From: Macrotis lagotis
Lineage: Eukaryota > Chordata > Mammalia > Peramelemorphia > Peramelidae
Reading direction: 5' to 3'
Length of the DNA stretch: 64,000 bases
Assembly: GCF_037893015.1 (NCBI RefSeq)
Contig: NC_133662.1
Coordinates: forward strand, 200,953,050 to 201,017,049
Shown here: positions 1 to 27,394 of the stretch, in pieces
Position numbering within the stretch: the first letter of the stretch is position 1
Layout: each line of letters begins with the position of its first letter
Translations under genes and position numbers: made by a program
The notes under the pieces: model-generated
Told to the model about the DNA's origin: nothing
What the model saw: the letters and a program-made list of their open reading frames with translations, nothing else
Databases searched by the model: none

Positions 1-90
1 CAGCATTTCACTGTTGATCTTCTGAATGTTTTATATACATTGTTACATTGTTTTCTTGGTTCTGCCCAGATTAAATCAGGTTAACTCTTC

Positions 91-230
91 CTTTTTTTTT
101 GTTTTTGTTTTTATTTTTGTACCCTAGGTCACACAGCTAGGTAATTACTAAGTGTCTGAGGTTGGATTTGAACTCAGGTTCTCCTGACTCCAGGGCCAGT
201 GCTCTAGCCACTGTGCCACCTAGCTGTCCC
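91..230 (-). mobile_element. tRNA-derived SINE, reverse
   Basis: The minus strand reads from a 'gggacagctaggtggcacag' head to an A-rich tail (T-rich on the plus strand at 91-120). It has the B-box-like 'gttcaaatcc' region and the conserved 'ttacctagctgtgtgacc' body in diverged form. Confidence 0.85.
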
Positions 231-237
231 CCCATGT

Positions 238-403
238 TTTTTTGTTTTGTTTTATTTTTAGGTTTTTGCAAGGCAAATGGTGTTAAGTGGCTTGCCCAAG
301 GCCACACAGCTAGGTAATTATTAAGTGTCTGAGACCAGATTTGAACCCAGGTACTCCTGACTCCAGGGCTGGTGCTTTATCCATTGCACCACCTAGCCGC
401 CCC
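238..403 (-). mobile_element. tRNA-derived SINE, reverse
   Basis: Same family as 91-230 and separated from it by a few bases. The T-rich run at 238-260 is the reversed A tail and 'cacctagccgcccc' at about 390-403 is the reversed head. The two copies form a head-to-tail pair in one orientation. Confidence 0.88.
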
Positions 404-874
404 ATCTCCCATGTTTTTCTAAAAATCTCTTTCTTTTTTCATTGCAAATAATATCCCATTACACTTGTTGTTCTTCATTTTTTTAGTTGTCTGACTCACT
501 ATGACCCATTTGAATCATATTCTTTAATGATTTTATCATTCCAGGAACAGTCCATGTTTTTATAAATATCAATTGAATATGACCTTTATCAGAGAAACCT
601 GCTGAAAATATTTTTCCTGATTTAATTTTCCCTCCTGATTTTAATCACATTTAAGTGAAGCATATTAAGTGAAAGTAGTGCAAAAAAAGACTAAATTTTA
701 CATAATCAAAATTATGTAATTTATCTTTATAGCATTTTGGTCTTGAATTCTCCCCTTCTTCATAGATCCAAAAGATTTCTTCCTTCATCCTTACCACCAC
801 CTTACCATTCTATACAATAGCATCTCCTTCCTTGCGCTTTATGCTCTAACAAAGTTGAACTTCTCACCATAGCT

Positions 875-877
<3 letters not shown>

Positions 878-905
<28 letters not shown>
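878..905. repeat. (TA)n microsatellite
   Basis: An uninterrupted run of about 14 TA units. Confidence 0.95.
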
Positions 906-908
<3 letters not shown>

Positions 909-999
909 ATATAATCTCCTATTCAGCTGCCTTTGCTCACACTGTTTCCTGTGCTTTCATTCTGTTTCCTTTTCCTTCATTCCCCAGTTTATCCCATTC

Positions 1000-1250
1000 A
1001 TTGAATTTCTAACCATTTTTTAAAAACCAGCTCAAATGCTTCCTGCTCCAGAAAACTTCCCAAATTCTCCCAAGGAATGAACCTTCTTCCTTAGACCTCA
1101 CATAATACTTTACCTTCACCCTTTTATGCAATTATTGTATACTGTCTTGTATTATAAAAGGTCATATTGTCGTTTTAACTAAACTTCTCTATGGGAGAGC
1201 TTGCCTTAGCTAGACTTTGTCTCTCCCAAGTCCTAAGATTTTGTTTACTT
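1000..1250 (+). mobile_element. L2-like LINE 3' end
   Basis: The order of words 'ccagctcaaatgcttcctgc', 'gaaaacttcccaaattctcc', then a stretch like the 'gggcagg' end of L2, follows the L2 3' end, which is widespread in mammals. It is heavily diverged. Assignment is by eye. Confidence 0.5.
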
Positions 1251-2391
1251 TTCAGGAAAATGCAAAACATTAATAAATTCTACTAATATTTAAAATAGCC
1301 CTAACCTTGTGAAGTAGCAAAACACAGTTTTTAAAAAAATTAAAATTAAGACTACTTTTGATACTTTATATGGCTAGGGCTTCTCTAAATTTTAATTTAC
1401 TCTGTGCACACACATCCACCTTGTGTATGTGTGTGTGTGTGTGTAAATCATGTTTTTGTCAAGTCGTAAAAGATTAAAAGAATCACTTTGTGTCACAAAG
1501 ACTTATCTTTTGTTCCTTGGAGGGATTGCTTTTCAAAATAGTTCCCAATTTCTTAAGGTAACAAGATTGTTCATAGAAAGTAAGGGAAATTTTAAGAATG
1601 TGAGAATAATAAAAATAGAATGTAAAAATAATAATAGAAAACCTATCTTGTTAAGGCAAGGTAAAAGAAGCCACTTTGGAACTTTGTTTCCTGTCTCCTT
1701 TCCCACCACTCTCTTTAGGAATGGAGTAAATTGAAAGGAGAGGACATATCAAGACATGATTGCTTGGTCCTGCATTTGGGTCTCTGCATCTCAGGACAGA
1801 GCTGGTCAGAAATGGAGTACTTTTGTTTTGTTTTGAAATAATTCCTTTAAGACCCTACTCCCACCACCTTTTCACCAACTTTATTTTCCCTTCTTGCCAT
1901 AACAACTGTAGCTAAATATCCCAGTTTGGGAAATAGAAAGGCTATTTCTGGTAGAGATAGAAATTATGTAAGGAAATTGTGACAGTCATTTTTGTCTCAT
2001 ATTTGTGGATTTTGAGGGGTCAGATAATGTTACAATTCAATGATTTTTTTTATTCATTTTAATGTCTGTTTTAGTCTTCCCCTTATAGCTCACAGTCTTA
2101 TTGGTGTGGAGCCTTTAGCCACATGGACATGAATATTTGCTACTATTTAGTTGTTCTTTCTATAAGGTAATTGATTTTTATAAGTATAAATGCACATTGC
2201 TTTGCCTTTTAATAAGGTAAGGTAAGACAATGCTAGAGTATGATATTAGGAGTCCTGAGAGCTGGTTTTCTGTTCCACTCTTGCCAGTATCTGAATGACC
2301 TTTCATAATTTGTCCAAACTTCATTTTCCTCATTGATAAAATTAAACGGTGGGTGCATGTGATCTCCTTCTAGCTCCAAAACTGAATTCAC

Positions 2392-2543
2392 GGGGTGGCT
2401 AGGTAACACAGATAGGGCACTGGCCTTGGAGTCAGGAGTACCTGAATTCAAATCCGGCCTCAGACACTTAATAATTGCCTAGCCATGTGGCCTTGGGCAA
2501 GCCACTTAACCCCATTGCCTTGAAAAATCTAAAAAAAAAAAAA
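2392..2543 (+). mobile_element. tRNA-derived SINE, forward
   Basis: Full-length copy with head 'cggggtggctaggtaacaca', body 'cagacacttaataattgcct' and an A-rich tail ending at about 2543. Confidence 0.9.
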
Positions 2544-2565
2544 CAACCCAAAGTCACAAGCACTG

Positions 2566-2716
2566 TCAGAAAGCTGGGCCCCAGTCTTGCCCGAGATACT
2601 TGATAGCTTTGTGATGAGTGGCAAGTCATTTTTCTTTCTCAGAGCCTATTTCCTCATCTGTAAAATGTAGGTGACAGTCCTTGCACTCCTTAGAGTGTTA
2701 GGAACTGTGAGCTCTT
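2566..2716 (+). mobile_element. MIR-like ancient SINE
   Basis: The segment contains the diagnostic order: gtcaag-type core, 'tttcctcatctgtaaaatg' and 'aggtgacagtccttgc'. This is the typical MIR 3' half. Confidence 0.6.
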
Positions 2717-3276
2717 TATTACATAAAAAAGAAGAAAGAAATCAAGGAACAAATTGAAATTTGTTGGGAAATTTCTTATCCTTTTCCCTGTACTCATTTC
2801 TTCCTGCTGGAGAGTTATCATACACCTCCAATATCTAGCAACCTAAGAGGAAGTTGTTTGCACCCCTTCCTTCTGTTTATCTCCTTGCCTTCTATTTATT
2901 TTGTTTTGAGTTTGATTTACAATTTCCCTTGGTTTTAGAAGTAGATTTTTTTTTTAGATAAAAGTTCTTTCTTGGAGATACTTGAGATTTTGGTCTGAGT
3001 AAGGAGAAAAAAAAATCCAGCTGCTGAATTAAGGTTTTTCTAGCCTTTTGGGAGATATAGGCTTTATTAGAGAGTAAATAATAGAAAAAAAATGAGAATA
3101 TTCACAAATTGAAAGGTAAAACCAAGAATTTATAGAATAAAATAGATAATTTACCCAGAGATAAAGGAAAATATTTATTACATTATTTAGTATTTGTAGC
3201 ATTGCTTAGTAAATGTACAAAATATTTATTTCTTACAGTGTGGTTTGGAGATTACATGATATAATTATGTTTGCAG

Positions 3277-3700
3277 ATCTTGCATTGCGGTGTTTAGTTG
3301 AAACCTATCCTACCAGATGCAAAGAAAGAAATGAAGAACCTGTAGCCAAGCGTGTAAAAAATGATGCAGAAAATGATACTTTGGTAAATGAAGGAAGTGA
3401 AAAGAATGAATTAGAGCAGTGGATCCCTGTGACCGGCATCGTTATTGCCCTCTGTTGTCATCACAGGTGTGATTGGAGGCATTATGTAGGCAAAGAATTT
3501 TTCAGGACCCTAGGACTTGGGCCAGTGGAATTTAACTATTTCCAACGAATGAGTAGCTGGGCCACTTGTGGAATGCGGGAAACAACTTTGGAAGCATCAA
3601 AAATTAATATAAAAAAAAGAGATGATCAGATCAGTGATAACGAAGAAGAGCATGACCATGAAGGCTACAGGAAAACAGATAATCCCGAAGGTTTACCTGG
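3277..3700 (+). CDS. TRMT13: TRMT13 penultimate coding exon
   Basis: The acceptor is 'tatgtttgcag' ending at 3276 and the donor is 'gtgagt' starting at 3701. The exon takes one base (G) of an Asp codon from the previous exon and ends two bases into a Gly codon. It encodes the 'CCHHRCDW' motif, probably close to the active site in this family, and a low-complexity acidic segment (residues like DNEEEHDHE) that varies between species. A second AG at 3238 would extend the exon upstream. I preferred 3276 because conserved homology starts at 'DLAL'. Confidence 0.92.
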
Positions 3701-4288
3701 GTGAGTGACTCATTTTGTGATATTCAACAAGAAGGAGAAATGATCGTTATTCATTTTCTCAAGATATATAATAACATATAGATTATAAAATGGAATTCTA
3801 AATTGAATTTTACAGCAAATTAAAATTCATAAATCATTGATTATGGTCTCAAATAGAGAAGACATGAAGAGTAGGTTCAGCATGTACACAGTTCTGGGGA
3901 CATAATTAGGGATTTATTGTGTGCTTGTTAATGGTTCTGTGAAGAAATTTCCATGGGTATTAATACTGTAGGGTAGTTTGTGTGCCACTTTGTAATTCAA
4001 AAAAATTACACTTATTATACATGACAAAGTTTTTAAATAAACCATATTGCTAATTTTATCTTGATTTTGTTTTTTGTTGCTGCTGAATCCAGGCTTCTTA
4101 CTGTTGAAGAAAGGAAAAATATAGGTCGTCTCTGTAAATTGCTGATTGACCAAGGCCGAATCCAATATTTACAACAGAAGGGATACAATGCTTCTTTGCA
4201 ATACTATACAGACTCCTTTGTGTCTTTAGAAAATGTCCTGTTAACAGCTTTACCCAAACAATCTTCAACACCAGACTCAACTACATGA
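3277..4288 (+). CDS. TRMT13: TRMT13, C-terminal two coding exons (partial gene)
   Basis: TRMT13 (CCDC76, TRM13 homolog) is an S-adenosylmethionine-dependent enzyme that methylates the 2'-O ribose at position 4 of certain tRNAs. The joined exons 3277-3700 and 4093-4288 encode the last 206 residues. They include 'DLALRCLVETYP', the family-typical 'ALCCHHRCDWRHYVGKE' and 'FQRMSSWATCGMR' blocks of the TRM13 methyltransferase domain, an acidic variable stretch, and 'LLIDQGRIQYLQQKGY'. Human TRMT13 is about 481 residues, so the N-terminal CHHC zinc finger and the SAM-binding part lie left of the window. The gene converges on LRRC39, as in human 1p21. Identification rests on remembered family sequence, not on a search, but several long blocks agree and both splice junctions keep frame. 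Confidence 0.93.
3701..4092 (+). other. TRMT13: TRMT13 last intron
   Basis: A 392-bp AT-rich intron with a 'gtgagtgact' donor and a T-rich acceptor 'tgaatccag' ending at 4092. Nothing else is recognised in it. Confidence 0.85.
4093..4288 (+). CDS. TRMT13: TRMT13 terminal coding exon
   Basis: Its first base completes the split Gly codon, then it reads 'LLTVEERKNIGRLCKLLIDQ' and onward for 64 codons to a TGA stop at 4286-4288. The sequence 'YYTDSFVSLENVLLTALP' near the end is the conserved TRMT13 C-terminus as I recall it from human. Confidence 0.92.
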
Positions 4289-4446
4289 TGAAAGAGATTG
4301 TGAACAGTTCCTACTGAAAAATTTTGTAGTTCCTCTCTGGATATTTTAAACAGATAAGATGATTTATACACAAATTATGGGAAAATTGTCACCCACAAAA
4401 AAGTAAAGTTTCAAATTATGTTTTTTTATATAACTCAGACATTTTA

Positions 4447-4452
4447 AATAAA
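4447..4452 (+). terminator. TRMT13: Candidate poly(A) signal AATAAA for TRMT13
   Basis: A canonical AATAAA lies 159 nt after the stop codon. Confidence 0.5.
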
Positions 4453-4686
4453 TGATATTGCAAACATGTTTTTATGTTGTAAGCTCTTCAGATTCTGATA
4501 TTTGTTTTCAAAGACTTCAGAAGTGTTGATGTTTAGCTAATTCACCAGATCCTCAAAATCATCCTCTTCAGTAGATCATCTTAAGATATTTTATTCATCA
4601 TTATTTACGGAGACTGGCAAAACAGTTGGACAGTTTTCTTTGTTTTCTGAAATACAAAAGCATTCCCACTTATAACCTAGAATCTT

Positions 4687-4692
4687 AATAAA
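4687..4692 (+). terminator. TRMT13: Second candidate poly(A) signal AATAAA for TRMT13
   Basis: A second AATAAA about 400 nt after the stop could give a longer 3' UTR. Confidence 0.4.
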
Positions 4693-5735
4693 AAGTGTCC
4701 ATTTGCATAAACTTTGAAAGAATTTAATTTCCTTTGGTTCTTAGCTAATTTCTATTGCATAATTTCTGAATGTTCTACATATGGAGAAGGCAAATTGTTT
4801 TAAAGGAATTTTTTAGAACAAGGGAAAACTTCAGAATTTCTGAGATACATAAAAATTTGTTGGGGTAAATCCAAGAAAGGCAACCAGGTCATTATTGGAA
4901 ATGAATACTCATAGTTTATCTCAATCAGATTATGAAATAAGTATCAGTAAGATTACTTTTAGATGGGATTTGGAAATATCCACCACATATCAGAATTTAC
5001 AAATGACCCAACACCAGAAAAGAAGAAAGGTTTATTCAAAATACAGATGTTGTCTTACAGTTTTATCTAATAATGAACTGGCTGGGTATTCCAAAAATAA
5101 ACACTCTCTGGAGTCAACTGGCCTTTATATTTACCAATCTCTCCAGGGTTTTCCTCAGTTTGAGAAAAAGGAAATTAAAGGGAATTAGGCAGTTAAATAA
5201 AAAATAGTAATTTCTTGCTTAGACTTCTTATCTTTAGCTAGTGAATTTTATGCATAGGGAAGTACTTTTGAATTACTTAAAACATTGTCAGAGAGTATGT
5301 GCTTGAGTAAATTTGCTAGCCACAAAAATTAATTTTTTAAAAATATCAGTCTTTAATTTCATATAATAGTACTAAATTTAAAATTACTTCAGTTTTCTTA
5401 TGTTTTTAATTTCATAGTAGATAAAATTGGAATGAATCACTTTGGCTTTTTAAATGTTTCCAATATTCCCTGATCCAAAAGACATAAACTATGGCAGTAG
5501 GGTCATTTTCATTGTATCAGGCTAGATTGGCTTGTACACAAATGTAAGTTAAACTTAATCATATTATCTAGTGTTTCATATATATACAATTTATTTATTT
5601 GTTTGTTTATTTTAGGTCTTAAGGAGCCATGATTTTGTCAATGTAGATATTCCTCTTTTGATGTACATTGGTATTCACTTAGAACTTAGTAAATCATGTT
5701 CAGGTGTTACTGTGACTAAAAAAATGTATCACCCT

Positions 5736-5985
5736 GGGGCAGGTTGGTGGCACAGTGGGATGGAGCACTGGTCCTGGAGTCAAGAGCATCTGAGTTCAAA
5801 TCCAGCTTTAGACACGTTGGGGGGGGGGTTGCAAGGCAATGGGGTTAAGTGGCTTGGCCAAGGTCACACAGCTAGGTAATTACTAAGTGTCTGAGACTGG
5901 ATTTGAACACAGGGCCAGTTCTTTATCTGCTGCATCACCTAGCCTCCCTTTAGACATTTAATACTTACTTAACTGTGACCTTGGG
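5736..5985 (+). mobile_element. tRNA-derived SINE, forward, split by a later SINE
   Basis: The head and first half (5736-5814) read forward from 'ggggcaggttggtggcacag'. The element is broken at 'ctttagaca' and resumes with the same nine bases at 5948-5956, followed by 'tttaatacttacttaactgt'. The intervening DNA is a second SINE in the opposite orientation. Confidence 0.85.
5815..5947 (-). mobile_element. tRNA-derived SINE, reverse, nested inside another SINE
   Basis: A reverse-oriented copy sits between two copies of the nine-base duplication 'ctttagaca' (5806-5814 and 5948-5956). It lacks about 15 bp of the middle (the 'ggtactcctgactcc' segment), a private deletion. Confidence 0.87.
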
Positions 5986-5992
5986 CCTTAAT

Positions 5993-6145
5993 ATGTTCTT
6001 TGTAGCTTCTGAAGAGGCTAATACTGGATTTGGCATAGGAGGATGTGGGTCCAAATCCTTTCTCTACCACTTACTGTCCTTGTGACCTTGAACAAGTCAC
6101 TTGACTCTAGTCCTTGCTTTTAAACACCTGTAAAATGAGGGATTT
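5993..6145 (+). mobile_element. MIR-like ancient SINE
   Basis: The MIR core and 3' half are recognised by 'cttactgtccttgtgacctt', 'gaacaagtcacttgactcta' and 'acctgtaaaatgagg'. Confidence 0.65.
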
Positions 6146-6167
6146 GGCACATTTTCTTCTTTTACTT

Positions 6168-6302
6168 CTTGCAAGGGGCCGGGATTGGATGGCCTGTCCA
6201 GGACCATAGGGCCAGGTGGATGCTGGGTAAGGGGTGGTATGTGGGTTCAGGGCCTCTTGGCCCCAGGGCTGAGGATCTGTTTGCTGTGCCACTCAGCTAC
6301 CC
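6168..6302 (-). mobile_element. tRNA-derived SINE, reverse, strongly diverged
   Basis: Aligns by eye to the reversed family consensus ('cttgcaagg...cactcagctaccc') but with many A-to-G differences on the plus strand. It is the first of three neighbouring copies with this bias. Confidence 0.65.
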
Positions 6303-6511
6303 TACAGTAGAGACAGAGGGAAAGGAGAGAGAAAATATAGTACATGGTAGTAGAGAAGTATGAATGGAGGGAGTTGCGATCAGCAATGGAAACAGTGGAA
6401 AAATATGGAAGTAACTTTTGTGATGGACTTATCATAAAGAATGTGATCCAGCCATGACAGAGTTGTTGGTGTTGGAACACAGACTGAAGCACATTTTTAT
6501 TATTATTATTT

Positions 6512-6653
6512 TGGGGGAGGTGCAGGGCAAATGGGGCTGGGTGGCTTGCCTGGGGCCACACAGCTGGGTGATTGTTGGGTGTCTGAGGCTGGATTTGGAC
6601 CTGGGTGCTCCTGGCTCAAGGGCCAGTGATCTGTCTACCACCCAGCTGCCTTT
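6512..6653 (-). mobile_element. tRNA-derived SINE, reverse, A-to-G biased
   Basis: Reads as the reversed family consensus with a strong excess of A-to-G differences on the plus strand, for example 'gctgggtgattgttgggtgt' where other copies have 'gctaggtaattattaagtgt'. Confidence 0.8.
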
Positions 6654-6654
6654 A

Positions 6655-6703
<49 letters not shown>

Positions 6704-6713
6704 TACTATTTTA
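6651..6713. repeat. (TTA)n microsatellite
   Basis: About 17 TTA units with minor interruptions (ttactattac). It adjoins the T-rich end of the next SINE and probably grew from its A-rich tail. Confidence 0.92.
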
Positions 6714-6717
6714 TTTT

Positions 6718-6868
6718 GGGCCTTTTTTGGGGGGGGTTGTAGGGCAATGGGGTTGGGGTAGCTTGCATGTCACACAGCTGGGTGATTGTTGGGTGTACGA
6801 GGCCGGATTTGGGCTCAAGTGCTCCTGGCTCCAGGGCCAGTGCTCCATCCACTGTATCACCTGGCCAT
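6718..6868 (-). mobile_element. tRNA-derived SINE, reverse, A-to-G biased
   Basis: Third member of the cluster. It shares the 'gctgggtgattgttgggtgt' signature with 6512-6653. Confidence 0.8.
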
Positions 6869-7169
6869 ACCTACAATTATTATTATTTAATTTTAATTTT
6901 TTTCTCTCCCCTTTACTTTATCGCTTATGCATGTCTATATTTTCTTGAGGGGAGTGTATATTATGTTTACTCTTAAACAAGAATATTTTAGTAATGTATA
7001 AAAAAAATTTGTATAAAATAAATAAAAAAGAAAAAATGAGGTATTTGGACAGATGAACGCAAAGGTCCCTTCAAAATAAAAGTCTAAGATCCTATCCATA
7101 GTAGTATTTCTGCTTTATGGAGTCAACAGAGTCTCTGGGCATTCCATTTGACTATCTTAAAACTATTAG

Positions 7170-7375
7170 CTAGCTGTCTCAATTATTCAATAATATTTAT
7201 TAAGTACTTCACTATTTGCCAGATATTGGTATTGCCAGGTTTTGCAGTGCTAAGCACTGAGGATATCAGGAAAAAGCAAAAACCAGTCTCTGGTCTCAAG
7301 ATTCTTACCTTCTCTCATACAAGACACAATATCTAGAAAGGGAGACAAGTGGAACTGCCATCTCACTAGCTTCTC
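7170..7375 (+). mobile_element. Ancient MIR3/THER-like repeat
   Basis: The order 'tatttattaagtacttcac', 'gccagatattggtattgcca', 'gctaagcactgaggatatca' and 'ggtctcaagattcttacc' matches the mammal-wide 'growing by tactatgtgccaggcactg' repeat type. Confidence 0.5.
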
Positions 7376-7466
7376 AATATAGCCTAAAATCACAATAAAT
7401 TTGGGGACTTAAGTGTCACACTATTGACTTGGATTGAGACTGACTCATAATGAAAACTCCATGCTT

Positions 7467-7620
7467 TTTTTTTTTAGGCGTTTTTCAAGGCAATGGGGTC
7501 AAGTGGCTTGCCCAAGGCCACACAGCTAGGTAATTACTAAGTGTCTGAGACTGGATTTGAACCCAGTTACTCCTGACTCCAAGGCTGGTGCCTTATCCAC
7601 TACGCCACCTAGGTGCCCCC
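7467..7620 (-). mobile_element. tRNA-derived SINE, reverse
   Basis: Full-length reverse copy. 'ccatgcttttttt' before it recurs as 'ccatgcttttttc' after it, a target-site duplication. Confidence 0.9.
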
Positions 7621-7961
7621 CCCCATGCTTTTTTCAAACAAATTCTTATCCAATTACTTAGGCTTCTTCTTGAACTTTGGAAGATGATTATTTTTGTTAG
7701 CCAAGTGAAAGACTTTATATTGATGTTAGATTATATTTTATTAGATATGGTACCATGTTCATCAAACCATAGGTTTAGAGCTATAAAGGATCTTAAAGAT
7801 CATCCAGCAACCCTTAATCTTGCAGACAAGGAAAAGGGTCCAGAGCAATGATTTTCCCAAGATTTTGTTTTCTGATCTCCTTCCAGATTACCTCCCATCT
7901 TTTTATTAGCTTTATTGGGGGGAAGGGTGGGAGGGAAGGACTGCAATATTGTCATGAACAG

Positions 7962-8108
7962 GGGCAGCTAGGTGGCGCAATGGATAGAGCACCAGCCCTG
8001 GAGTCAGGAGTACCTGAGCTTACATGTGACCTCAGACACTTAATAATTACCTAGCTGTGTGGCCTTGGGCAAGCCACTTAATCCCATTGCCTTGCAAAAA
8101 AAAAAAAT
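7962..8108 (+). mobile_element. tRNA-derived SINE, forward
   Basis: Full-length copy with head 'ggggcagctaggtggcgcaa'. The flanking duplication 'gtcatgaacag' is present at both ends. Confidence 0.93.
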
Positions 8109-8443
8109 AGTCATGAACAGATACCTTCAGAGAACTCTAAGGGTTTTTTTTTCTGAGTCAAATTTGATTGCTTAAAGCCCATAATCCTCTACATATATGG
8201 AGATTATTTTCCCCTCACATTTGCCAGCATTTAAACTAAAATTTTTTGGCCCACTGCTGTGGTGTCATGAACTTTTAAGTTATCATAAAGATATCCCTTC
8301 CTTAAACTTATAATTTTTCATTTTTGGTTTATTTTTTCTCCTGGAATAAATTAAAATTTCCAGATATTGGCAGCCAAATTAAACTATGTACAAGGAAAAA
8401 AAATGACAACACATTATTTAACACTTGTAACAATCCACTACTA

Positions 8444-8449
8444 TTTATT
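8444..8449 (-). terminator. LRRC39: Possible poly(A) signal for LRRC39
   Basis: AATAAA on the minus strand, about 140 nt beyond the candidate LRRC39 stop codon. It depends on the weak terminal exon call at 8587-8624. Confidence 0.2.
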
Positions 8450-8546
8450 AAAAAGATACTTTTTCCCATTAACCACTAAGTGAGAAATATTTCATTTTAG
8501 TGAATAGTAGACACATTTGAAGAACTAAAGCAGAATTATCAGTATT

Positions 8547-8552
8547 TTTATT
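8547..8552 (-). terminator. LRRC39: Possible poly(A) signal for LRRC39
   Basis: AATAAA on the minus strand, about 35 nt beyond the candidate stop at 8587-8589. It depends on the weak terminal exon call. Confidence 0.2.
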
Positions 8553-8586
8553 GACAAGAATAGTCTTTGTCCCACTCCACTATACT

Positions 8587-8624
8587 TCATATAATATTTG
8601 AAGCATTGTTTTTAGTTTTCATTC
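8587..8624 (-). CDS. LRRC39: Weak candidate for the LRRC39 terminal coding exon
   Basis: On the minus strand an acceptor 'attcctttttag' ends at 8625. It is followed by two bases that complete the split last codon of exon 9894-10033, then eleven codons and a TGA stop at 8587-8589 (tail GMKTKNNASNII). The phase fits. Human LRRC39 should have about 18 residues after this junction, and this tail does not resemble them, so phase, acceptor quality and position are the only support. The stretch just downstream (about 8540-8580) has a weak base-level resemblance to the human end but is not in a usable frame. Confidence 0.22.
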
Positions 8625-8900
8625 CTAAAAAGGAATATTTTCAATAGCTGACTCTATACTAACTAGTATTAACCAAAACCTTCATATGAGATAGTATTTA
8701 CAACAAACATTTCTTATAATTTTTAGTTGGAATGAATTTTAGGATTGGAAAAGAGAAAGTAGGTGTCAGAGTGTTTAATCAAAATGACTTATGAAATGCC
8801 CTAAAAGAGCTATCCTATGGAGTGTTGGATAATTTAGAGCTTTGAGGTAGCTTAAGAGATTTCTAATTTATCCCCTTCACTTCAAAGATAAATGAAAATA

Positions 8901-9059
8901 GGGGTGGCTAGGTGGCACAGTGGATAAAGCACCAGCCCTGGAGTCAGGAGTACCTGGGTTCAAATCCAGTCTGTCTCAGACACTTAATAATTACCTAGCT
9001 GTGTGGCCTTGGGCAAGCTACTTAACCCCATTTGCCTTGCAAAAACCTAAAAAAAAAAT
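8901..9059 (+). mobile_element. tRNA-derived SINE, forward
   Basis: Full-length copy flanked by the duplication 'ataaatgaaaata' at both ends. Confidence 0.93.
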
Positions 9060-9129
9060 ATAAATGAAAATAAACTCAGTGATGTTTACCTATACTCACT
9101 ATTTTGAGGCCAAAAGATTCACTTGCTAC

Positions 9130-9420
9130 TTTAAAAAATTGTGGCATTTCCATAGATTCCTCTACTAAGTATATACTCTAAAGAGATAAAAAATGGAAAG
9201 AAAAATCAAAATATTCATAGTAATACTTTGGTAGTTAAGAACTTGGAACAAAGCACGTGCCCAATTATCTGGGAAGTGACTAAATTAAAAATGTGTTTAT
9301 TTGAATGCACTGTTAGAAATGATGAAAGTGAAGAATTCAAAGAAACATGGAGAATTTCATATGAACTAATAATGCAGAGTGGAGTTAGCAGAACAAAGGG
9401 CAAATATAAGTATTAAAAGT
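9130..9420 (+). mobile_element. L1 3' end fragment, forward
   Basis: Words typical of the marsupial L1 ORF2 end and 3' UTR are recognised in diverged form: 'tattcatagtaatactttgg', 'gcccaattatctgggaagtg', 'gttagaaatgatgaaag', 'gcagagtggagttagcagaa'. Confidence 0.55.
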
Positions 9421-9777
9421 AGAAATAGAACAATAAAATGAAACTCTGTTCTTATCTGGTCAAATTTGACCTAGACAAAATTTGAGAAAATATTCTTTCA
9501 TTGCAAATGTGCAATGAAACCCAAACAGAATCCTACAGTGTCAATCAATGTGTGGGTTTTGCTGCCTTTTATTTTTCTCTTTTGTAATCTTTGTTACAAG
9601 AAAAGAGTGGGAAAAGTGAGCAGGAATATATTTGAAAATTTATGTAATGATAGTTTGGTTTTGTTTTTTTTAAGTTGAGGAGTTTCCATACAATTAAGAA
9701 GAGAGTACTTACAACTTCCTTCACATCTTTTCACTCAATTTATGAACTGAATTGACTTTCCTACATTTCTATTCCTA

Positions 9778-27298
<17,521 letters not shown>

Positions 27299-27394
27299 TC
27301 ACCAATTTCACCAGAGACAAAAAAGTTGATTTATCGACGACATCTCTCAGAAGATGTAATTATACTGGAGGGAGGAGCAGGAATAAATGAATGA

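Larger units (their letters stand above)
1..665 (-). mobile_element. L1-like 3' end remnant, split by two SINEs
   Basis: The sequence at 1-90 and 404-665, read on the minus strand, resembles the 3' portion of marsupial L1 elements. It includes the stretch corresponding to 'gacctttatcagagaaacct' near 580-600. Two SINEs interrupt it. It is too decayed to carry an ORF. Confidence 0.4.
1..3276 (+). other. TRMT13 intron (partial), upstream of penultimate exon
   Basis: This is intronic DNA before the first TRMT13 exon in the window. It holds two reverse-oriented SINEs, L1-like 3' sequence, a TA microsatellite, an L2-like 3' end, a forward SINE and a MIR-like SINE, each listed separately. I see no exon in it: the short ORFs at 1450-1734 and 2233-2451 resemble no known protein, and the second overlaps a SINE. 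Confidence 0.6.
4289..4710 (+). other. TRMT13: TRMT13 3' UTR (inferred)
   Basis: AT-rich, SINE-free sequence follows the stop codon and contains two canonical polyadenylation hexamers. The true cleavage site is not visible from sequence alone. Confidence 0.5.
4711..8543. other. Tail-to-tail interval between TRMT13 and LRRC39
   Basis: No coding exon is supported here. The left part (4711-5735) is AT-rich unique-looking DNA with no recognised repeat or gene. From 5736 on it is a dense patchwork of SINEs, MIR-like elements and a TTA microsatellite, listed separately. The 97-codon ORF at 4895-5188 has no recognisable homology. Confidence 0.6.

Noticed and set aside
238..403. Regularly repeated units suggestive of a CRISPR array
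   Set aside because: The repeats are dispersed SINEs of about 150 bp in both orientations with irregular spacing, in a vertebrate genome.
2233..2451. Minus-strand 72-codon ORF
   Set aside because: It overlaps the SINE head at 2392 and matches nothing known.
3231..3240. Alternative acceptor 'tttcttacag' upstream of the TRMT13 exon
   Set aside because: Using it would insert residues (VWRLHDIIMFA) before the conserved 'DLALRCLVE'; the second acceptor at 3276 fits the family.
6454..6948. A 164-codon ORF with a poly-Leu membrane-like stretch
   Set aside because: It runs through two SINEs and the TTA microsatellite; the Leu run is the microsatellite.
7300..7345. A strong minus-strand acceptor ('tctccctttctag') giving an Asp codon in the phase needed for the LRRC39 last exon
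   Set aside because: It lies in an ancient MIR3-like repeat and its translation does not resemble the LRRC39 C-terminus.
7962..8108. tRNA gene-like box A and box B sequences in many places
   Set aside because: They belong to SINE heads; no full tRNA cloverleaf with acceptor stem was found.
8540..8582. Base-level resemblance of the minus strand to the end of the human LRRC39 coding sequence (translation like SGTKTILVNKNTD)
   Set aside because: That frame cannot be joined to the previous exon because of a stop codon and the lack of an in-phase acceptor; the similarity may be chance.
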